Shown here piece after piece: positions 52,835 through 64,000 of a stretch of DNA of 64,000 nucleotides; the stretch's first letter is position 1; each line of letters begins with the position of its first letter. Position numbers and translations under genes: made by a program. Source of the stretch: an uncultured bacterium (lineage in GTDB: Bacteria; Patescibacteriota; Gracilibacteria; Absconditabacterales; Absconditicoccaceae). Below the pieces are notes generated by a model, which made no database searches, was not told where the DNA came from, and saw only the letters and a list, made by a program, of their open reading frames with translations. The stretch covers positions 62,001-126,000 of the forward strand of contig CAMVNG010000002.1 in NCBI GenBank assembly GCA_947168815.1, read 5' to 3'.

Positions 52835-54754
52835 TTAATTTTGAGTTAGATTATACCATGCAGTAGTAGTTTTTGATTCTTTAACCATCCAAGTTTTTTC
52901 AGGTGAAATGAGTCTAATAGTCCCTTGAATAAGATTACCATTTGAAACGATAAAGTTTACAGTTCATGCTTTAGATTCTTGCATAATATCTACTAAATCT
53001 CAATACCATACAAAACTTTCATCTCCAAGATCAAAGATTGTCATATCAGTCTTTTTTAGAGTATATCTTGTTCAGAGAAGTTCTAAGAAACCTTCCTGAA
53101 AAAATTGATTTTTTAAAAGATTAGAATCAACGGTAACGGCATATGAAGAACTGTCGTCTCATTGTGCATAGTTTCACTCAGCATCCTTTACAGTTGTAAG
53201 TAACTCATTTTTAAGATTTTGAGTATTTAATCATGAAGAGATAGTTTGTTTTAATTGGAACCTATAAAACAATAACGCTGCTTCATATCTTGTTAATAGT
53301 CATTCAAATGAAGAAATGTCTCAAGCATTAAGAATTCATAATTCACCAGCCTTTAAAAAATATTGAGCCCATCGAGGATTTCAACTTTCATCAAGACGTT
53401 TTCATTCATATAGTCTTATAAGCATAGTGATGAATTGAGATTTTGTAATCGTAGTTTTAGGTGAAAATTTTCAATTACTTCCTTGCATTAATCATAGATC
53501 ACAAACTTCTTGTATACTGTTCTTTAATGTTGGATCAGCATCTTTTAAATCACTAAACTCACAAGAATTTGCCTCTCATGATAGTGCAGAATATCATAGA
53601 GCCTTAGCAAATTGAGCAAACATTTTTGCTGCTTGTTCTCTTGTTAAATAATCGAATGGATTATATGCTGTTGTATCTTTAGCATTAGTGAGTCCATGTT
53701 CTTTCATCCATTGAATTGCTTCTACAACTTCTGGAGAGTTAAGAATACTTAAAGAAGTGGTACTTCCAAATTCTACTCAAGAAAGAACTCATAAGAAGTC
53801 ATTATTGATAGTTTCATCTTCTTTTTTACTTTCATTTGAAGGGTTTTCATCTTTATTCTCTTGTTGAGGAACATACTTACTAGGATCTTGGTTGATTGTT
53901 GAAAGTTGTGTTTTAGCAGCTTCATTTAGTTGTGAATCAAGAACAATATTCTTAAATCTATAGATTAAAAGAGCTATTTCTCTTCTTGTTATTGGTCTAT
54001 CAAGACTATTTACATCACTTTCATTTGAAAGAGAAACATTCTTAGCCTTTACAAAATAAAGAGTCCACCATGGATTAAAATCTTCACTACTTAAGGCTCA
54101 TTCTAAAATTCTTATAAGAACAGTTAAACTTTCGGCTTTACTAAGTGATTTTTGTGCTAAAAAGCTTCAATTACTTCATCTGAAAATTCAATATGAACAA
54201 GTTGACTGAATATATGATGAAAGACTAGGGTCAAAAGTATCGCTATCTGCAAATGAACATTCTGTGTTTTTTATTTCTTTAGGATATCATAGAATATCAT
54301 ATGCTTGACCAATAATCTTTGCTGCTTCTTCTCTTAGCAAAGGATCATCAGGTCTATATCAACTAAGGTCTTCATATTTTGTTAATCAATTATGGAACAT
54401 CCAATAAAGAGCTTTATCCATCTCATCTCATCCTTCTAATTCATCGTAAAGAGGTGAAGATATAGTTGTTTCAGACGTAGTGGAACTAGTTTCTTGTTGT
54501 TCAGTAGCTTCTATAGTATCTCAGGTAGTAGTTGCTTCATTATTTTTTCATTCTTCATTATTTGTAGCAGTATCTCCAGTTTGTTGTTCTTGATTCTTAA
54601 GAGTATCTAAATCAAGGTTTTGATCTCATGATTGAATAATAATCTTTTTCGTATCAGGATCTATAATGACTTTTTCTCCTTCAGCAAAACCAAAACTTTG
54701 CAAAACACCGAAAGTTAAAAGTCATAAAAGAAATATTTTTAATGAGGTTTTCAT
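52835..54754 (-). CDS. SLH-domain surface protein
   Basis: A 639-aa exported protein with a signal peptide (MKTSLKIFLLGLLTFGVLQSFGFA). A Thr/Glu/Asn-rich linker (about residues 45-105) is followed by several S-layer-homology-type repeats, for example GYRPDDPLLREEAAKIIGQA, KSLSKAESLTVLIRIL, NPFDYLTREQAAKMFAQFAK and SPKTTITKSQFITMLIRLY. The last 110 residues form a separate domain. SLH repeats bind wall polymers, so it is probably a structural envelope protein. It is 22 bases upstream of the lytic transglycosylase gene and likely co-transcribed. The partial gene at 3-374 looks like a paralogue. Confidence 0.85.
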
Positions 54755-54884
54755 ATTTGTTTTTAGAAAGATAAAATCCTTTAAAAAAGATTAAACATAT
54801 AGCGAATCATTTCAAGCTTAAAAATTTGTTAAATTATAAAAATTTGAATATAATTAGTTTAATTTAGATAATAATAATTTGATA

Positions 54885-55877
54885 ATGGGTGTCGAACAAA
54901 CTAAGTGAAGAGACTACATTCGCGAAGCACTTAACGAGACAAAAATGGATTTAAAGAATCTTTCTAATGAGGTTTGGTGAAAACAATGGAGAGCTCGTTT
55001 TGTTGAAAAAGTAAATAATAATGCTTGGAATTATAAATTAGATGCCGTTAAGGATTATTTCAAAGAGATTGGATTAGAAAAAAATTCTCCGTATTTAGAT
55101 TTAAATAAGAACTGGAGAACTTCTATTATGGGAATCCAAATTTGATTGTATAAAGCATGATATATGTGAGTTTGACATATAGATGCAAGATGGGGAAACT
55201 ATACTATTTGATGTATGAAAAAATTTCAGGAAGAAAATTGACTTACTACAACATGATATCCAAATAAAGAAACAATTAAAAAATTGTTAGCTGTTGCTGA
55301 AAATCCAAGTTTAAGAGGACAAGCGCCTAAAAGAACACCATGAAGAAGAGTAACATGATGAGTTACTAATCAGCAAGAAAGAGTTACTGAAAGACCAAGG
55401 GCTAGAACATCAGTTAAGGCTGTTTTACCTAACAATCCAGAAACTCCAACGACGATTGAATCTATAGATAATTCTAAGAATCCAAGAATTACTCCTCAAG
55501 AAGCACAAGCGGCTAGAAATGAATTATGAAGTTTAGGAAACTTTTTATGAGAATATCCTTTCTATTTCTATTTTAATCAAGAATGAGGTGATAAAATATT
55601 TATGTGAGAAGTATATAACGAATATGATGATAATCCAACATTTTCATCTGATACTCAAAAAGCATATCACGCATGAACATCTCCATCTTGAGAATCTTAT
55701 GTAATTTTTGGTAACTTTGAAGGAGGTACATGTACCGATTGAATTAGAATTAATAAAAATTGAACAGTAGAAAAATGAGAATTCTGAATCGGAGATCTTT
55801 TATTAAAGGGAACACAAGTTCAGGCGAATGGTGCATCACGTACATGAGAATTTATAGATTGACGTTTCCTTTGATAA
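54885..55877 (+). CDS. Peptidoglycan-binding-domain protein with MORN-like tail
   Basis: The 330-aa protein has no signal peptide. A PG_binding_1-type domain lies at about residues 80-143, ending in MKKFQEENGLTTTGYPNKET. A Pro/Thr/Arg-rich linker follows (about 150-205), then a Gly-rich tail with MORN-like spacing (GTCTDGIRINKNGTVEKGEF, about 284-303). It resembles the protein at 32649 in combining PG binding, missing signal and heavy TGA use. Wall binding is inferred. Confidence 0.7.
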
Positions 55878-55903
55878 ATTTAGCTAAGCAATAAAAAATA
55901 AAA

Positions 55904-56161
55904 ATGAAAGTAAAAAAAGAAACAAAATATTCAATAGTGAAATCAAGAAGAAGAACACTTATGCTCTGCTTTATTTGATGAATAATGTGTTATATTATTA
56001 CAATTTTAGCAGATTATATTGTAGCTTTGACAGGTGATTACCTAAATTTTACAGAAATTTTTTGTGTAAAAATGGGTATAGGTTTCTTATGTTTCTGGGT
56101 CTGAGTCAAAGAAATTGAAAGAATGGACCTCAGAAATGAGAGTCCATTAATTCCAGAATAA
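55904..56161 (+). CDS. Small membrane protein (85 aa)
   Basis: Two hydrophobic segments (about residues 18-37 and 50-68) between a basic N-terminus (MKVKKETKYSIVKSRRR) and an acidic tail. It lies 26 bases after the PG-binding gene on the same strand, so co-transcription is likely. Missed by the track because of TGA codons. Function unknown. Confidence 0.6.
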
Positions 56162-56167
56162 TATGTA

Positions 56168-56668
56168 TTAACCGAGTTTTTTGAGAAAATCTTGTTGCAC
56201 CGAACGGTGCTTTTTTTCTTCTCTAATATTTAGATAACTTTTTCTAATAAGTTCTCTAATATCTTCATAGTAGAGGAGTCTTAAAACTTCTTGAATATTT
56301 GCTCGTTTATAAATTCAAATATATCCTTCTCAATCAATAAGTTTTATGTCTTTAGGATCTCCTTCATATTTCATTAAAAAATAAGTCACATCTTTATCTA
56401 AACGACCTTTCTTTGTTTCAGTACTTCTTAAAGATGTCATTCAAATTTTCTGTCTTAGCCTTAATGATTTTATAGGAATTCAGCATTCCTCAGAAACTTC
56501 TCTTAAAGCAGCTTCTTCTACCTTTTCTCAAATCTGAATTTTTCCTTTAGGAGCAACCCATTCTATTTTTCAAGAGAGAGCATGCCTTTTAATAAGAAGA
56601 TATTTTGGTTCTCAATCTTTGTCTAAATAATAAATAATTCATCATGCACTTTGAACAATGTCAGACAT
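56168..56668 (-). CDS. Nudix hydrolase
   Basis: Hydrolyses nucleoside diphosphates linked to another moiety; substrate unknown. The 166-aa protein contains a complete Nudix box GKIQIGEKVEEAALREVSEE followed by CGI (about residues 43-65), where the second Gly and the last Gly are TGA. The fold order (N-terminal strand, box, C-terminal helix) and size are typical. The 3' coding end includes a terminator hairpin for the opposite strand. Confidence 0.9.
56194..56218 (+). terminator. Terminator overlapping the end of the Nudix gene
   Basis: GCACCG / CGGTGC stem with an AA loop followed by T7; it lies inside the last codons of the convergent Nudix gene. Confidence 0.8.
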
Positions 56669-56696
56669 ATATAATAAGTATATATAAATAAAGTTA

Positions 56697-57344
56697 TTAT
56701 GCTTGTAGGATATCCATTGCAATTTTCGCAGCACCTCTAGCAATGAAATTTTCATTTTTATCATGAGAAGAATGACGTAACGCTTCTTCAACTGCATGTG
56801 CACTTACGGCTCTTTGATATAATGAAACAGGGTTATGACCAGGAAGTAATTTTTCTAGTCTTTGGTAATATATTGCTACATTTAAATTTGAAAGATTTTC
56901 TCAGGTCTTTTTTTCTATTTCTTGAAGATTTTTTCTGAAAGTTTCAAGATTCTCATCTATTTCCTTATTTAAATCTTCAAAGGTGTGGTCTCATTTTCCT
57001 CAAAGAGTGTTGATTCTCTGTTCTAAATCTTCAAATGCAATATGAAGATCTACGGACTTAATTGCTTTTTTTACTTCTTTCTTATCTTTACTTTCAGCAT
57101 TATTTTCAATGCTTAGAATCTGTTCTCTGAGGGATTTAAGCTCTTCTAATTTTAATTTTAAAATAGCTTTTTCTTTCTCTAATATTTCTTGATCAAGTCT
57201 TCAAAGTTCTTCTTGTTTATCTTCCTTATTTTTCTTAGATTCCAAAACTTGAGCTTTCAGATCACGAAGTCATTTTAGTTCTTGTTCTAAAAGTTCTCTT
57301 GCTTTATCAAACGGATTCTTACTTTCAAGTGGTTGAGCACCCAT
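56697..57344 (-). CDS. Coiled-coil protein between hrcA and nudix
   Basis: A 215-aa protein with a Lys/Glu/Leu-rich coiled coil over most of its first 150 residues, then a small helical domain (YYQRLEKLLPGHNPVSLYQR). GrpE often follows hrcA and also begins with a coiled coil, but the GrpE C-terminal beta signature is not visible, so I do not call it GrpE. Start ATG is 13 bases after the hrcA stop, indicating an operon. Function unknown. Confidence 0.65.
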
Positions 57345-57357
57345 TATTTAAGAAATA

Positions 57358-58020
57358 TTATAAGGATTCTAAAACTTTTTTAAGGATTGCAATATTCTTT
57401 TTATAATTCACTCTTAGTGGACCAACGATAGAAATAACTGCATCATATCAATCAAGATTGACCTTAACATATACACATGAAATCAAGGTATCAGCATCGT
57501 TTACAAAAGTATAATATACTTCTCAATTTTTAAGTATTTTTTTATCAATAAATGCAACGATTTTCTTTTCCTCAATAAAACGAATAATAGTCCTTGTTGC
57601 TGAATATTCATCAATCATATCATCACGCAAAAGATTATTGATACCAAGATAATAATATTCATCGTTCCTAATGAATCCAACAACAACCCCATCTGAGACT
57701 TCTCATAATGCTTCAACTAATGATTTAAGTCCTTTTCTCGCATTATCTAGTTGGAAATCAATTTCTTCTGGTTTCTCAGCTAATGCAGTATCAAGATATG
57801 CTGAAAGTCCTTGAAGAGTAGGCATCCTTCAAGATGAATTGTATGGTTGATAAACCATTCATTGTTTCTCAAGAACATTAAGATATTTTCTTAAAGTTGA
57901 AGGAGCGTAGTCAACAGCTTCTAGAGAATTAAGAAATTTAGATCCAACAGGCTCTCACTTATCAAGATAACAGTCTATAACTGTATCAAGCAACGCAAGA
58001 AGTTTTTTATTTTCTGGCAT
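57358..58020 (-). CDS. hrcA: Heat-inducible transcription repressor HrcA (compact form)
   Basis: HrcA represses chaperone operons by binding CIRCE. The 220-aa product has the winged-helix part with GEPVGSKFLNSLEAVDYAPS (about residues 20-39), TLRKYLNVLEKQGMVYQP (about 40-57) and GRMPTLQGL (about 62-70). The dimerisation part ends with DAVISIVGPLRVNYKKNIAIL (about 192-212), matching the family C-terminus. It is about 100 residues shorter than typical HrcA, mainly in the middle domain. I see no CIRCE element in the window and no dnaK or groEL. Confidence 0.87.
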
Positions 58021-58062
58021 GGTTTGTTGTTGAAACTAAATTAAAAGCAATACTTTAACATA

Positions 58063-60570
58063 TTATTCTTTTTTATCCTGCATTTCATAGAATTCCAAAA
58101 TATCTCATACTTCAATTTTCTTTCCAATCTTAACTTTCATTCCACAATCTTCTCCTTCTCATACTTCTCTAACTTCATCCTTGTTTCTATGAAGTGAAAG
58201 AATTTCTCAATTTGTAAGGATGTCTTCACCTCTATAAACTCTAAATCTCAATTTATTTCTAACTTTACCTTCTTTCACAATACCTCAAACAGTCATTTCT
58301 CTTGTCTCAGTATGGAAGACTCAAAGGATTTCCAATTTACCAACGATAACTTCTTCTTTCTCAACTTCAACCATTCCTTGAAGAAGATTATTTAAGTAAT
58401 CAGTTAATTCATAGATGATATCAAAGACTTTCATTTCAATTTTGAGACTTTCAGCCTTCTTCTTTAATAAAGCATTCATAGAAATATTGAATCATAAGAG
58501 AATTGCTTTAGAAGCTTGAGCGAGTGATAAATCGCTTTCTCCAAAATAACCAACATCACTATGTACTACTTTAATAGTAACATTTTTAGGTAAACTAATA
58601 CCATCAACAGCTTGTTTTAATGCTTCTAATGAAGAAGAACCATCTGCTTTAAGAATCAATCTAAGTTCTGAAACTTTTGATTGATCTCAAGCTTTAAGTT
58701 GAGATAAGAATTGTTGAAGAGCTCAATCATTAGAAGACTTAGCTTCTTTTTCTTTAATGAACTCAATTCTAGTATGAGCTTCTTTTTCATTATCAACTAC
58801 TTCTACAATTCTACCAGGTTCAGGTAACTCAGTAAATCAAAGTATTTGTACAGGTTCTCATCATGTGATTTTAGAAACATTTTTACCTAGCCAGTTCTGC
58901 ATCCTTCTAACCTTTCAATAAGTATTGTATGCCACGATGATATCTCAATTCTTTAATGTTCCTGTAAGTACAATAAGACTTGCAACAACACCTTGCTTAG
59001 GATCTTTATAGGCATCTACAACAACTCATACAGCTTGTCTATCAGGATTGTATTTTAACTCAAGCATTTCAGCTTGTAAAAGAATGTATTCTAGCAAAAG
59101 ATCAATTCCTTGACCAGTCTTTGATGAAACACCAACAAAAGGAGTATCTCCTCACCAATCTTCAGGAGTTAAACCGTGTTTAGCAATATCTGATTTAATT
59201 TCATCAATATTATGTCATGGTTTATCAATCTTAGTAACAGCAATAATGATTGGTACTCAAGCAGATTTAGCATGATTAATAGATTCTATTGTCTGAGGCA
59301 TTACACTATCATCAGCAGCAACAACAATAACTGCGATATTAGTTAATTTGGCACCTCTAGCTCTTAATGAGGTAAAGAGCTCGTGTCCTGGAGTATCAAT
59401 AAATGTAATTTGTTTACCATTATAATTAACCATAGAAGCTCATATAGACTGGGTAATTCCTCAGGCTTCACCTCAGGCAACACTTGTCTTTCTAAGATAA
59501 TCAAGAAGTGAAGTTTTACCGTGATCTACATGTCACATAACAGTAACGATAGGCGCTCTTTCAATTTGATTTTCAGCTTCTTTATCGATATCAAGAATCT
59601 TTTGAAGATCTCATTCCATAAAACTTTGTACATCCAAAGTAGCTTCTTTTTTCTTTAAACTTACACCTAAATCGTCAGCTATAAGTGATGCAGTATCAAA
59701 ATCAAGATTAGCATTCAAACTCGTCATGATTCCGTTACCAATAAGTTTTTTCATAACTTCAGGCAATGGTACTCAGATTTTTTCTGAGAATTCTTTTACA
59801 GTAATATGTTCATCTATTGTAACCTCAGTTTTCTTAACTAAGTGATCTGAAGTAGTAGCTTCTTTATGTACCTTTGCTGCTGGTACTGGTTTTGGTGCTT
59901 CTTTTTCAAGTTTCTTATCCTTATTCTTAAATGGTTTATTCTTTTTCTTATTTTGAAGATTATCTTGATTATTCTGTTGTTTAGCAGCTAAATGGTCAGC
60001 AAAGAATTCAAGACCACTTTCTTTTTGCTGAGGCTTTTCTTTTGCTTTATAAACACCTTGTTCAATAGAAATATTACCAGTAGCTTTCTTATTCTTATAA
60101 TCTTTTTTATCTCATTGATATGGTCTTTTATCAGCTTGTTTCTTTGGTTCTGCTCTAGAAATTACTCTAGCATTTGGAGCAGTATAGATTATTTCTTCTT
60201 TCTCTTCTTCCTCCTTTCAGAAGCTAGGGAGTTCAATATTATGAAGTTGAAGTTCGTCCTCATCAGTATCATCAGCTGTATGTGTCTCAGTATGTTTCTC
60301 AAATCAAAGTCATGATAAGAATCCTCATCAGAATCATATTTCTCAAGACTTCAAAAACTTTCCATCATCTACTTTTTTAGCAGCAGGAGCTGGTTTTTCT
60401 TGAGATTTTTTTGGTAGTTGATCAATAACGTACTTGATTTTCTCTAAGTTAGCATCTGAAACAGTAACTACTTTAGGAGTAAGTTTTTTACCCATTACTT
60501 TTTCATATACTTTTGAGAAAGTACTTTCATCAACTTTTAAATCTTTTATAACATCTGTGATACGAGGCAT
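58063..60570 (-). CDS. infB: Translation initiation factor IF-2
   Basis: GTPase that places initiator tRNA on the ribosome. The 835-aa protein has an N-terminal IF2_N element ([20 protein letters not shown]), a long Lys/Glu/Gln-rich linker (about 75-255), a second IF2_N (about 255-310) and the G domain with [11 protein letters not shown] (G1, about 345-355), DTPGHE (about 393-398) and AVTKID (about 445-450). Domains II to IV follow with a complete C-terminus. The first Gly of GHVDHGK is TGA. Located 42 bases upstream of hrcA on the same strand. Confidence 0.97.
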
Positions 60571-60687
60571 AAAAAACGAATTAATATTAAAAAGTGTTTA
60601 AAAACTTGAATTCAATACTATAGAATTTAATGGCATTTACAAGAGAAAAGTATTGAAAACAGAAGTTAAATTTGATGAAAAAAAGTA

Positions 60688-60733
60688 ATTAAATACTTGA
60701 TAGTAAGCAAAACTTCTTGAAAAAGTATTTAAT
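60688..60733. promoter_or_regulatory. 11-bp inverted repeat between infB and glycosyltransferase operon
   Basis: ATTAAATACTT and AAGTATTTAAT are exact inverted repeats separated by 24 bases, in the divergent region between infB and the gene at 60776. It could be an operator or a terminator-like structure without T run. Nothing links it to a known regulator. Confidence 0.35.
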
Positions 60734-60775
60734 AAAAGTATATGATAAACATAGGATTTAACTTATATAATATAC

Positions 60776-62239
60776 ATGAAATCTTGGTTAAAAAAATATG
60801 GTATTTGAGTCTTTCTAGGATTAATCTTAGTTTATTTTGCATTTCTTTTGTTCTATCAGCTTTGATACCAATCTTTCCGAATCGATGAATGATATAGTAG
60901 CTATGTGGCAAAATATATGAGCTTAGAATGATTTTATAAAAGTAAATATTTCCTTTCTGAGTGGCTTCAAGCTTTGTGTTTTAAATTTTGATGATTGAAT
61001 GATTTTTGGGCCCGTTTTCCAAGTGTAGTTATACATTTGGTTAGCATGCTTTTGATGTACTTAATACCAGCTAAATTAACTAAGAATAAATACATTTGAA
61101 TGGTATCTTTTTTAGTTTTCTGATCGTTATATCGAGAACAATGATGGGCAAGAGATGCAAGATTTTATTCTCTTGTTCAAATGATGTTCCTCTTATGAAT
61201 ATATGCAATATTAATGTGGATGGAAAAGGGGAAAGCAATGTATCTAAACTTAGCAATTCTTATAACAGGATTATGAGTAATATTCCATCCTTTCCTATAT
61301 TGTCTTTGAGCAATACTTTTTTGAGCATTTCTATATCAATATAAGAAGCATTGGGATTGAAAATCTTTGTTCTCAAAAAAATATTTGGTTACTTGGATTA
61401 TTGTCATAATATGATTAGTTATTGCTATTTTGTTTTGAACACTATGAGGAGTTGTAAAGGGTTCGTTAACAAATTGACTTTCATGGGATGCTAAAAAGTA
61501 TTATTTTGTATTTTATACAAAGCATTTGTGGTGAGAATTAGGTATCATCTTAGTTACCTGAGTACTATGAATGCTATACTTTCTTGTTAGAAAAAAACGA
61601 AAAGAGGTTATCATGTTTACTATACCATTTTTGTTATTTGTTTATGCTCTCGTTATAAAAGGATATTTAATGCATTCAAGATACGCATTATTGATGATGC
61701 CATTATTAGTTTTATCTTCTGTTATTCTTATTTATTACTTGTATAGTTTTTCAAAATTAAAATATGTTAATATTATAATTGCTATTGTTATTCTAGCGGC
61801 TACATTATTTACTACTCATTATCAATTTTTACCCCAAAATAGCTACTATTTTGATTATACATCACCTCAACCTGATTTTAAATCTGCATATGCTGCAATT
61901 CCAGATTGAAAAAATATTGTTTCAGGATTTCCAACATTATGTGACTGGTACTATTCATCAAGAGGAAATTGTAGTTATGCAATAAGAGTTGATCTCGTTC
62001 ATGACTGAAAAACAAAAGTAAAAGAAAAACAAGTTGAGGATTATACTAAAATAGCCTATATAGATAATTTATCACAGTTAAATCCATGAACCTATTATTT
62101 TGTAATCGATAATTTAACGAATAAATCTTGAAGTATTAATAAAACACTTTATAAACAAATAACTGAAAGGTGAAGAGTTTTGTTTAATTCTTGAGAATCT
62201 TACAACAATATTTTTGTTCTCGAAGTTTTAGTGAAATAA
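60776..62239 (+). CDS. GT-C fold glycosyltransferase (PMT/ArnT-like)
   Basis: A 487-aa protein with about 10-11 hydrophobic segments. The first extracytoplasmic loop has the FRIDEGYSSYVAKYM sequence (about residues 41-55), where acidic residues sit as in the catalytic DE/ED motif of PMT/ArnT-type enzymes, followed by a WWARDARFYSL (about 119-129) region. A soluble C-terminal domain of about 120 residues follows. Transfers sugar from a lipid carrier on the outer side of the membrane; acceptor unknown. First gene of a three-gene glycosylation operon. Confidence 0.82.
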
Positions 62240-62254
62240 AATCTATAGAAGGAA

Positions 62255-63208
62255 ATGAGTGAGAAGATATCAATTATTATTCCAATCTATAATGAAGAGA
62301 AAAATATTCAACCGCTCTATGATGAGATTTTTGATGTATTGAAAAAAGATTTTTCATCTTTTCAGTCAGAAATAATAATTGTTAATGATTGAAGCACTGA
62401 TAGTTCTTGGAGTAAAATTTGTGAAATAAAGGATAAGAAAAAAGAGAATATAAAAGTAATTAATCTTCAAAAAAATTATGGTCAATCAACAGCTTTAGAT
62501 GTCGGATTTAGATATGCAAATTGAGATTATATAGTTACTTTAGATTGAGATTGACAAGATAATCCGCACGAAATAAAGAAACTCTATGATAAATTAAAAA
62601 AAGATAATCTTGACGTTGTAGCTTGACGAAGAAAAGAAAGAAAGGATAAATTACAGGTAAGGATTATAACAAAACTAGCAAGATTCTTTAGAAAAATGCT
62701 CATCAACGATAAAATTCATGATAGCTGATGCACATTGAGAATTTATAAAAAAGAATGTATTAAACAGCTCCATCTCCGAGGAGAAATGCATAGATATATC
62801 CTTGAAATTTTGCAAATTAAATGATATAGGGTATCAGAAGTTGAAGTAGAGCATAGGGCAAGGAAATACTGAAAGTCGAAATATAATTGGGAGAAAACAA
62901 TTAAAGGTTTTATTGATCTGCTTTACATCCGATTTATTGCGAAATATCAATCAAGACCACTTCATTTATTCTGAGGTGTTGGTATTCTATCATTTCTTAT
63001 CTGATTTATTAGTTTTTGTTTCTCTTTTTATGAAAAGATATTTCATAATCTTTCTTTAAACAGAAATGGTTTCTTTTTATTATGAGTTTTCTTGATCCAG
63101 ACTTGAATTATGATTTTTATCTTTTGAATTGTGATTGATATCTTAATGAGAATATATCATAATTCTTGAGAAGAAAAAGCAGTTTTGATAAAAGAAATAA
63201 AGGAATAA
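62255..63208 (+). CDS. Glycosyltransferase family 2 (DPM1/GtrB-like) with C-terminal membrane helices
   Basis: A 317-aa enzyme that probably charges a polyprenyl phosphate with a sugar. It starts KISIIIPIYNEEKNI, has VNDGSTDSSW (about residues 41-50), a DGDGQDNP motif (about 95-102), a GRRKERKDK region (about 122-130) and two C-terminal membrane helices (about 237-255 and 272-297). This is the layout of GtrB-like enzymes which supply donors for GT-C transferases such as the upstream gene, 15 bases away. Most motif glycines are TGA. Confidence 0.9.
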
Positions 63209-63229
63209 TGTTTTATCCTTATATTGGAT

Positions 63230-64000
63230 ATGAAAAAGAAAATATTGGTCTTAAATTATGAATTTCCACCTCTTTGATGAGGCGCGGCTCCTGTTTCTTA
63301 TGATATTGCTAAAGCATATGTTGATGCATGATATGATGTTGATGTTGTAACAATGGGATTTTGAGACTTAAGACAGTATGAGGAGATAGATGGAATACAT
63401 ATTTATAGAGTAAAATGTATTAGAAAAAAGAAAGAAGTGTGCCAATGGTGGGAACAGCTTACATATCTATTTTCTTGATATTATAAAATTAAAAAGTTAT
63501 TTAAGGAAAAAAAATACAAATTTTGCCATTGTCATTTTTTATTACCTACTTGAATTTTAGCTTTATTAGTAAAGAAAAAATTTTGAATTAATTATATGCT
63601 TACGGCTCATTGATCAGAAGTTCCATGATATAATCCTGATAGATTTACTTTTATTCACAAATTCACTCCGCCTTTATTAAAAAGGATAATTAATAATTCA
63701 GAACTTGTGACATGTCCTTCAAAGTATTTAGCAGATTTAATTAAAAATAATATTCCTTGAATTAATAAATCTATACAAATAATTCCAAATTGAGTTGATA
63801 CAAATAGATTTATACCTTGAAAAAAAGAAAAAATAATTATATCAACAGGAAGGTTATGGCCATTAAAATGAATCCATTTATTGGCACAAGCTTTTTCAGA
63901 AATTAAGGATACTAAAGGCTTTGAACTACATATTTGTTGAGATGGACCTCTTATGAATAAGATAAAGACAATTCAGGCTAAAACAAACAATAGAATTGTT
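63230..64000 (+). CDS. Glycosyltransferase family 4/1, N-terminal part (3' end outside window)
   Basis: The first 257 codons of a GT-B fold glycosyltransferase: ILVLNYEFPPLGGGAAPVSY (about residues 5-24), a Rossmann half with CHCHFLLPTG (about 98-107), an HGSEVPGYN (about 129-137) element and the C-terminal half beginning with IIISTGRLWPLKG (about 203-215) and ICGDGPLMNKIK (about 238-249). It starts 21 bases after the GT2 gene, in the same operon. The window ends before the E-x7-E motif, so the catalytic part is incomplete here. Confidence 0.88.

Noticed and set aside
56697-57344. GrpE assignment for the coiled-coil protein next to hrcA
   Set aside because: Only the coiled coil fits; the GrpE C-terminal beta domain signature is not visible.

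Overview
The window is AT-rich bacterial chromosome from an organism that reads UGA as glycine (translation table 25). That points to the Patescibacteria/CPR lineages Absconditabacteria (SR1) or Gracilibacteria; I cannot choose between them from sequence alone. The evidence is direct. Most housekeeping genes are cut into pieces by in-frame TGA in the supplied ORF track, but become single full-length proteins ending in TAA or TAG when TGA is Gly. The TGA codons fall on invariant glycines, for example the MetRS HAGH motif, the IF-2 GHVDHGK box and the repeated CCGNG motif of the giant protein. All coordinates below were re-derived with TGA = Gly.

Layout. 1-7.8 kb: tail of an SLH-like protein, metG, several small membrane proteins and a PKD-domain membrane protein. 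7.8-16.9 kb: one minus-strand gene for a secreted protein of about 3,024 aa with TSP3-like calcium repeats, a PKD-like domain and about 60 cysteine-rich CCGNG repeats. 17.1-25.9 kb: ackA, a DUF1015 protein, two unknown genes, then a minus-strand operon (small membrane proteins, lipoprotein, MIP18-like, TsaB, RuvX/YqgF, anchored protein). 26-35.6 kb: argS, lspA, a MATE transporter, idi, two small unknown genes, eno, a peptidoglycan-binding protein and a TldD-like protease. 35.7-45.4 kb: a tRNA-like gene with a large insertion, nusA, pflA, a MORN-like protein, an MBL-fold hydrolase, rny, an Lgt-like gene, a large membrane protein and an RNA methyltransferase. 45.4-56.2 kb: a surface cluster with VirB2/TrbC-like membrane proteins, a 1,429-aa PKD surface protein, a lytic transglycosylase, an SLH protein and a peptidoglycan-binding protein. 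56.2-60.6 kb: Nudix, coiled-coil protein, hrcA, infB. 60.8-64 kb: three glycosyltransferases, the last cut by the window edge.

Taken together the genes suggest a small fermentative cell (enolase, acetate kinase, PFL activase) with a large investment in surface, adhesion and wall-acting proteins. That fits an attached or predatory life style, which is known for the group but only inferred here.

Three observations deserve attention. First, a scattered set of mostly single-gene units contains no TGA glycine codons; two of them (the TldD-like gene and the gene at 3359) end in TGA directly before a terminator, as if written in the standard code. Second, a promoter- and terminator-flanked tRNA-like gene carries about 100 extra bases in its anticodon loop, and these fold into a nested structure. 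Third, the giant cysteine-rich protein contains a recent 354-bp internal duplication. I saw no CRISPR array, transposase, rRNA or phage module.
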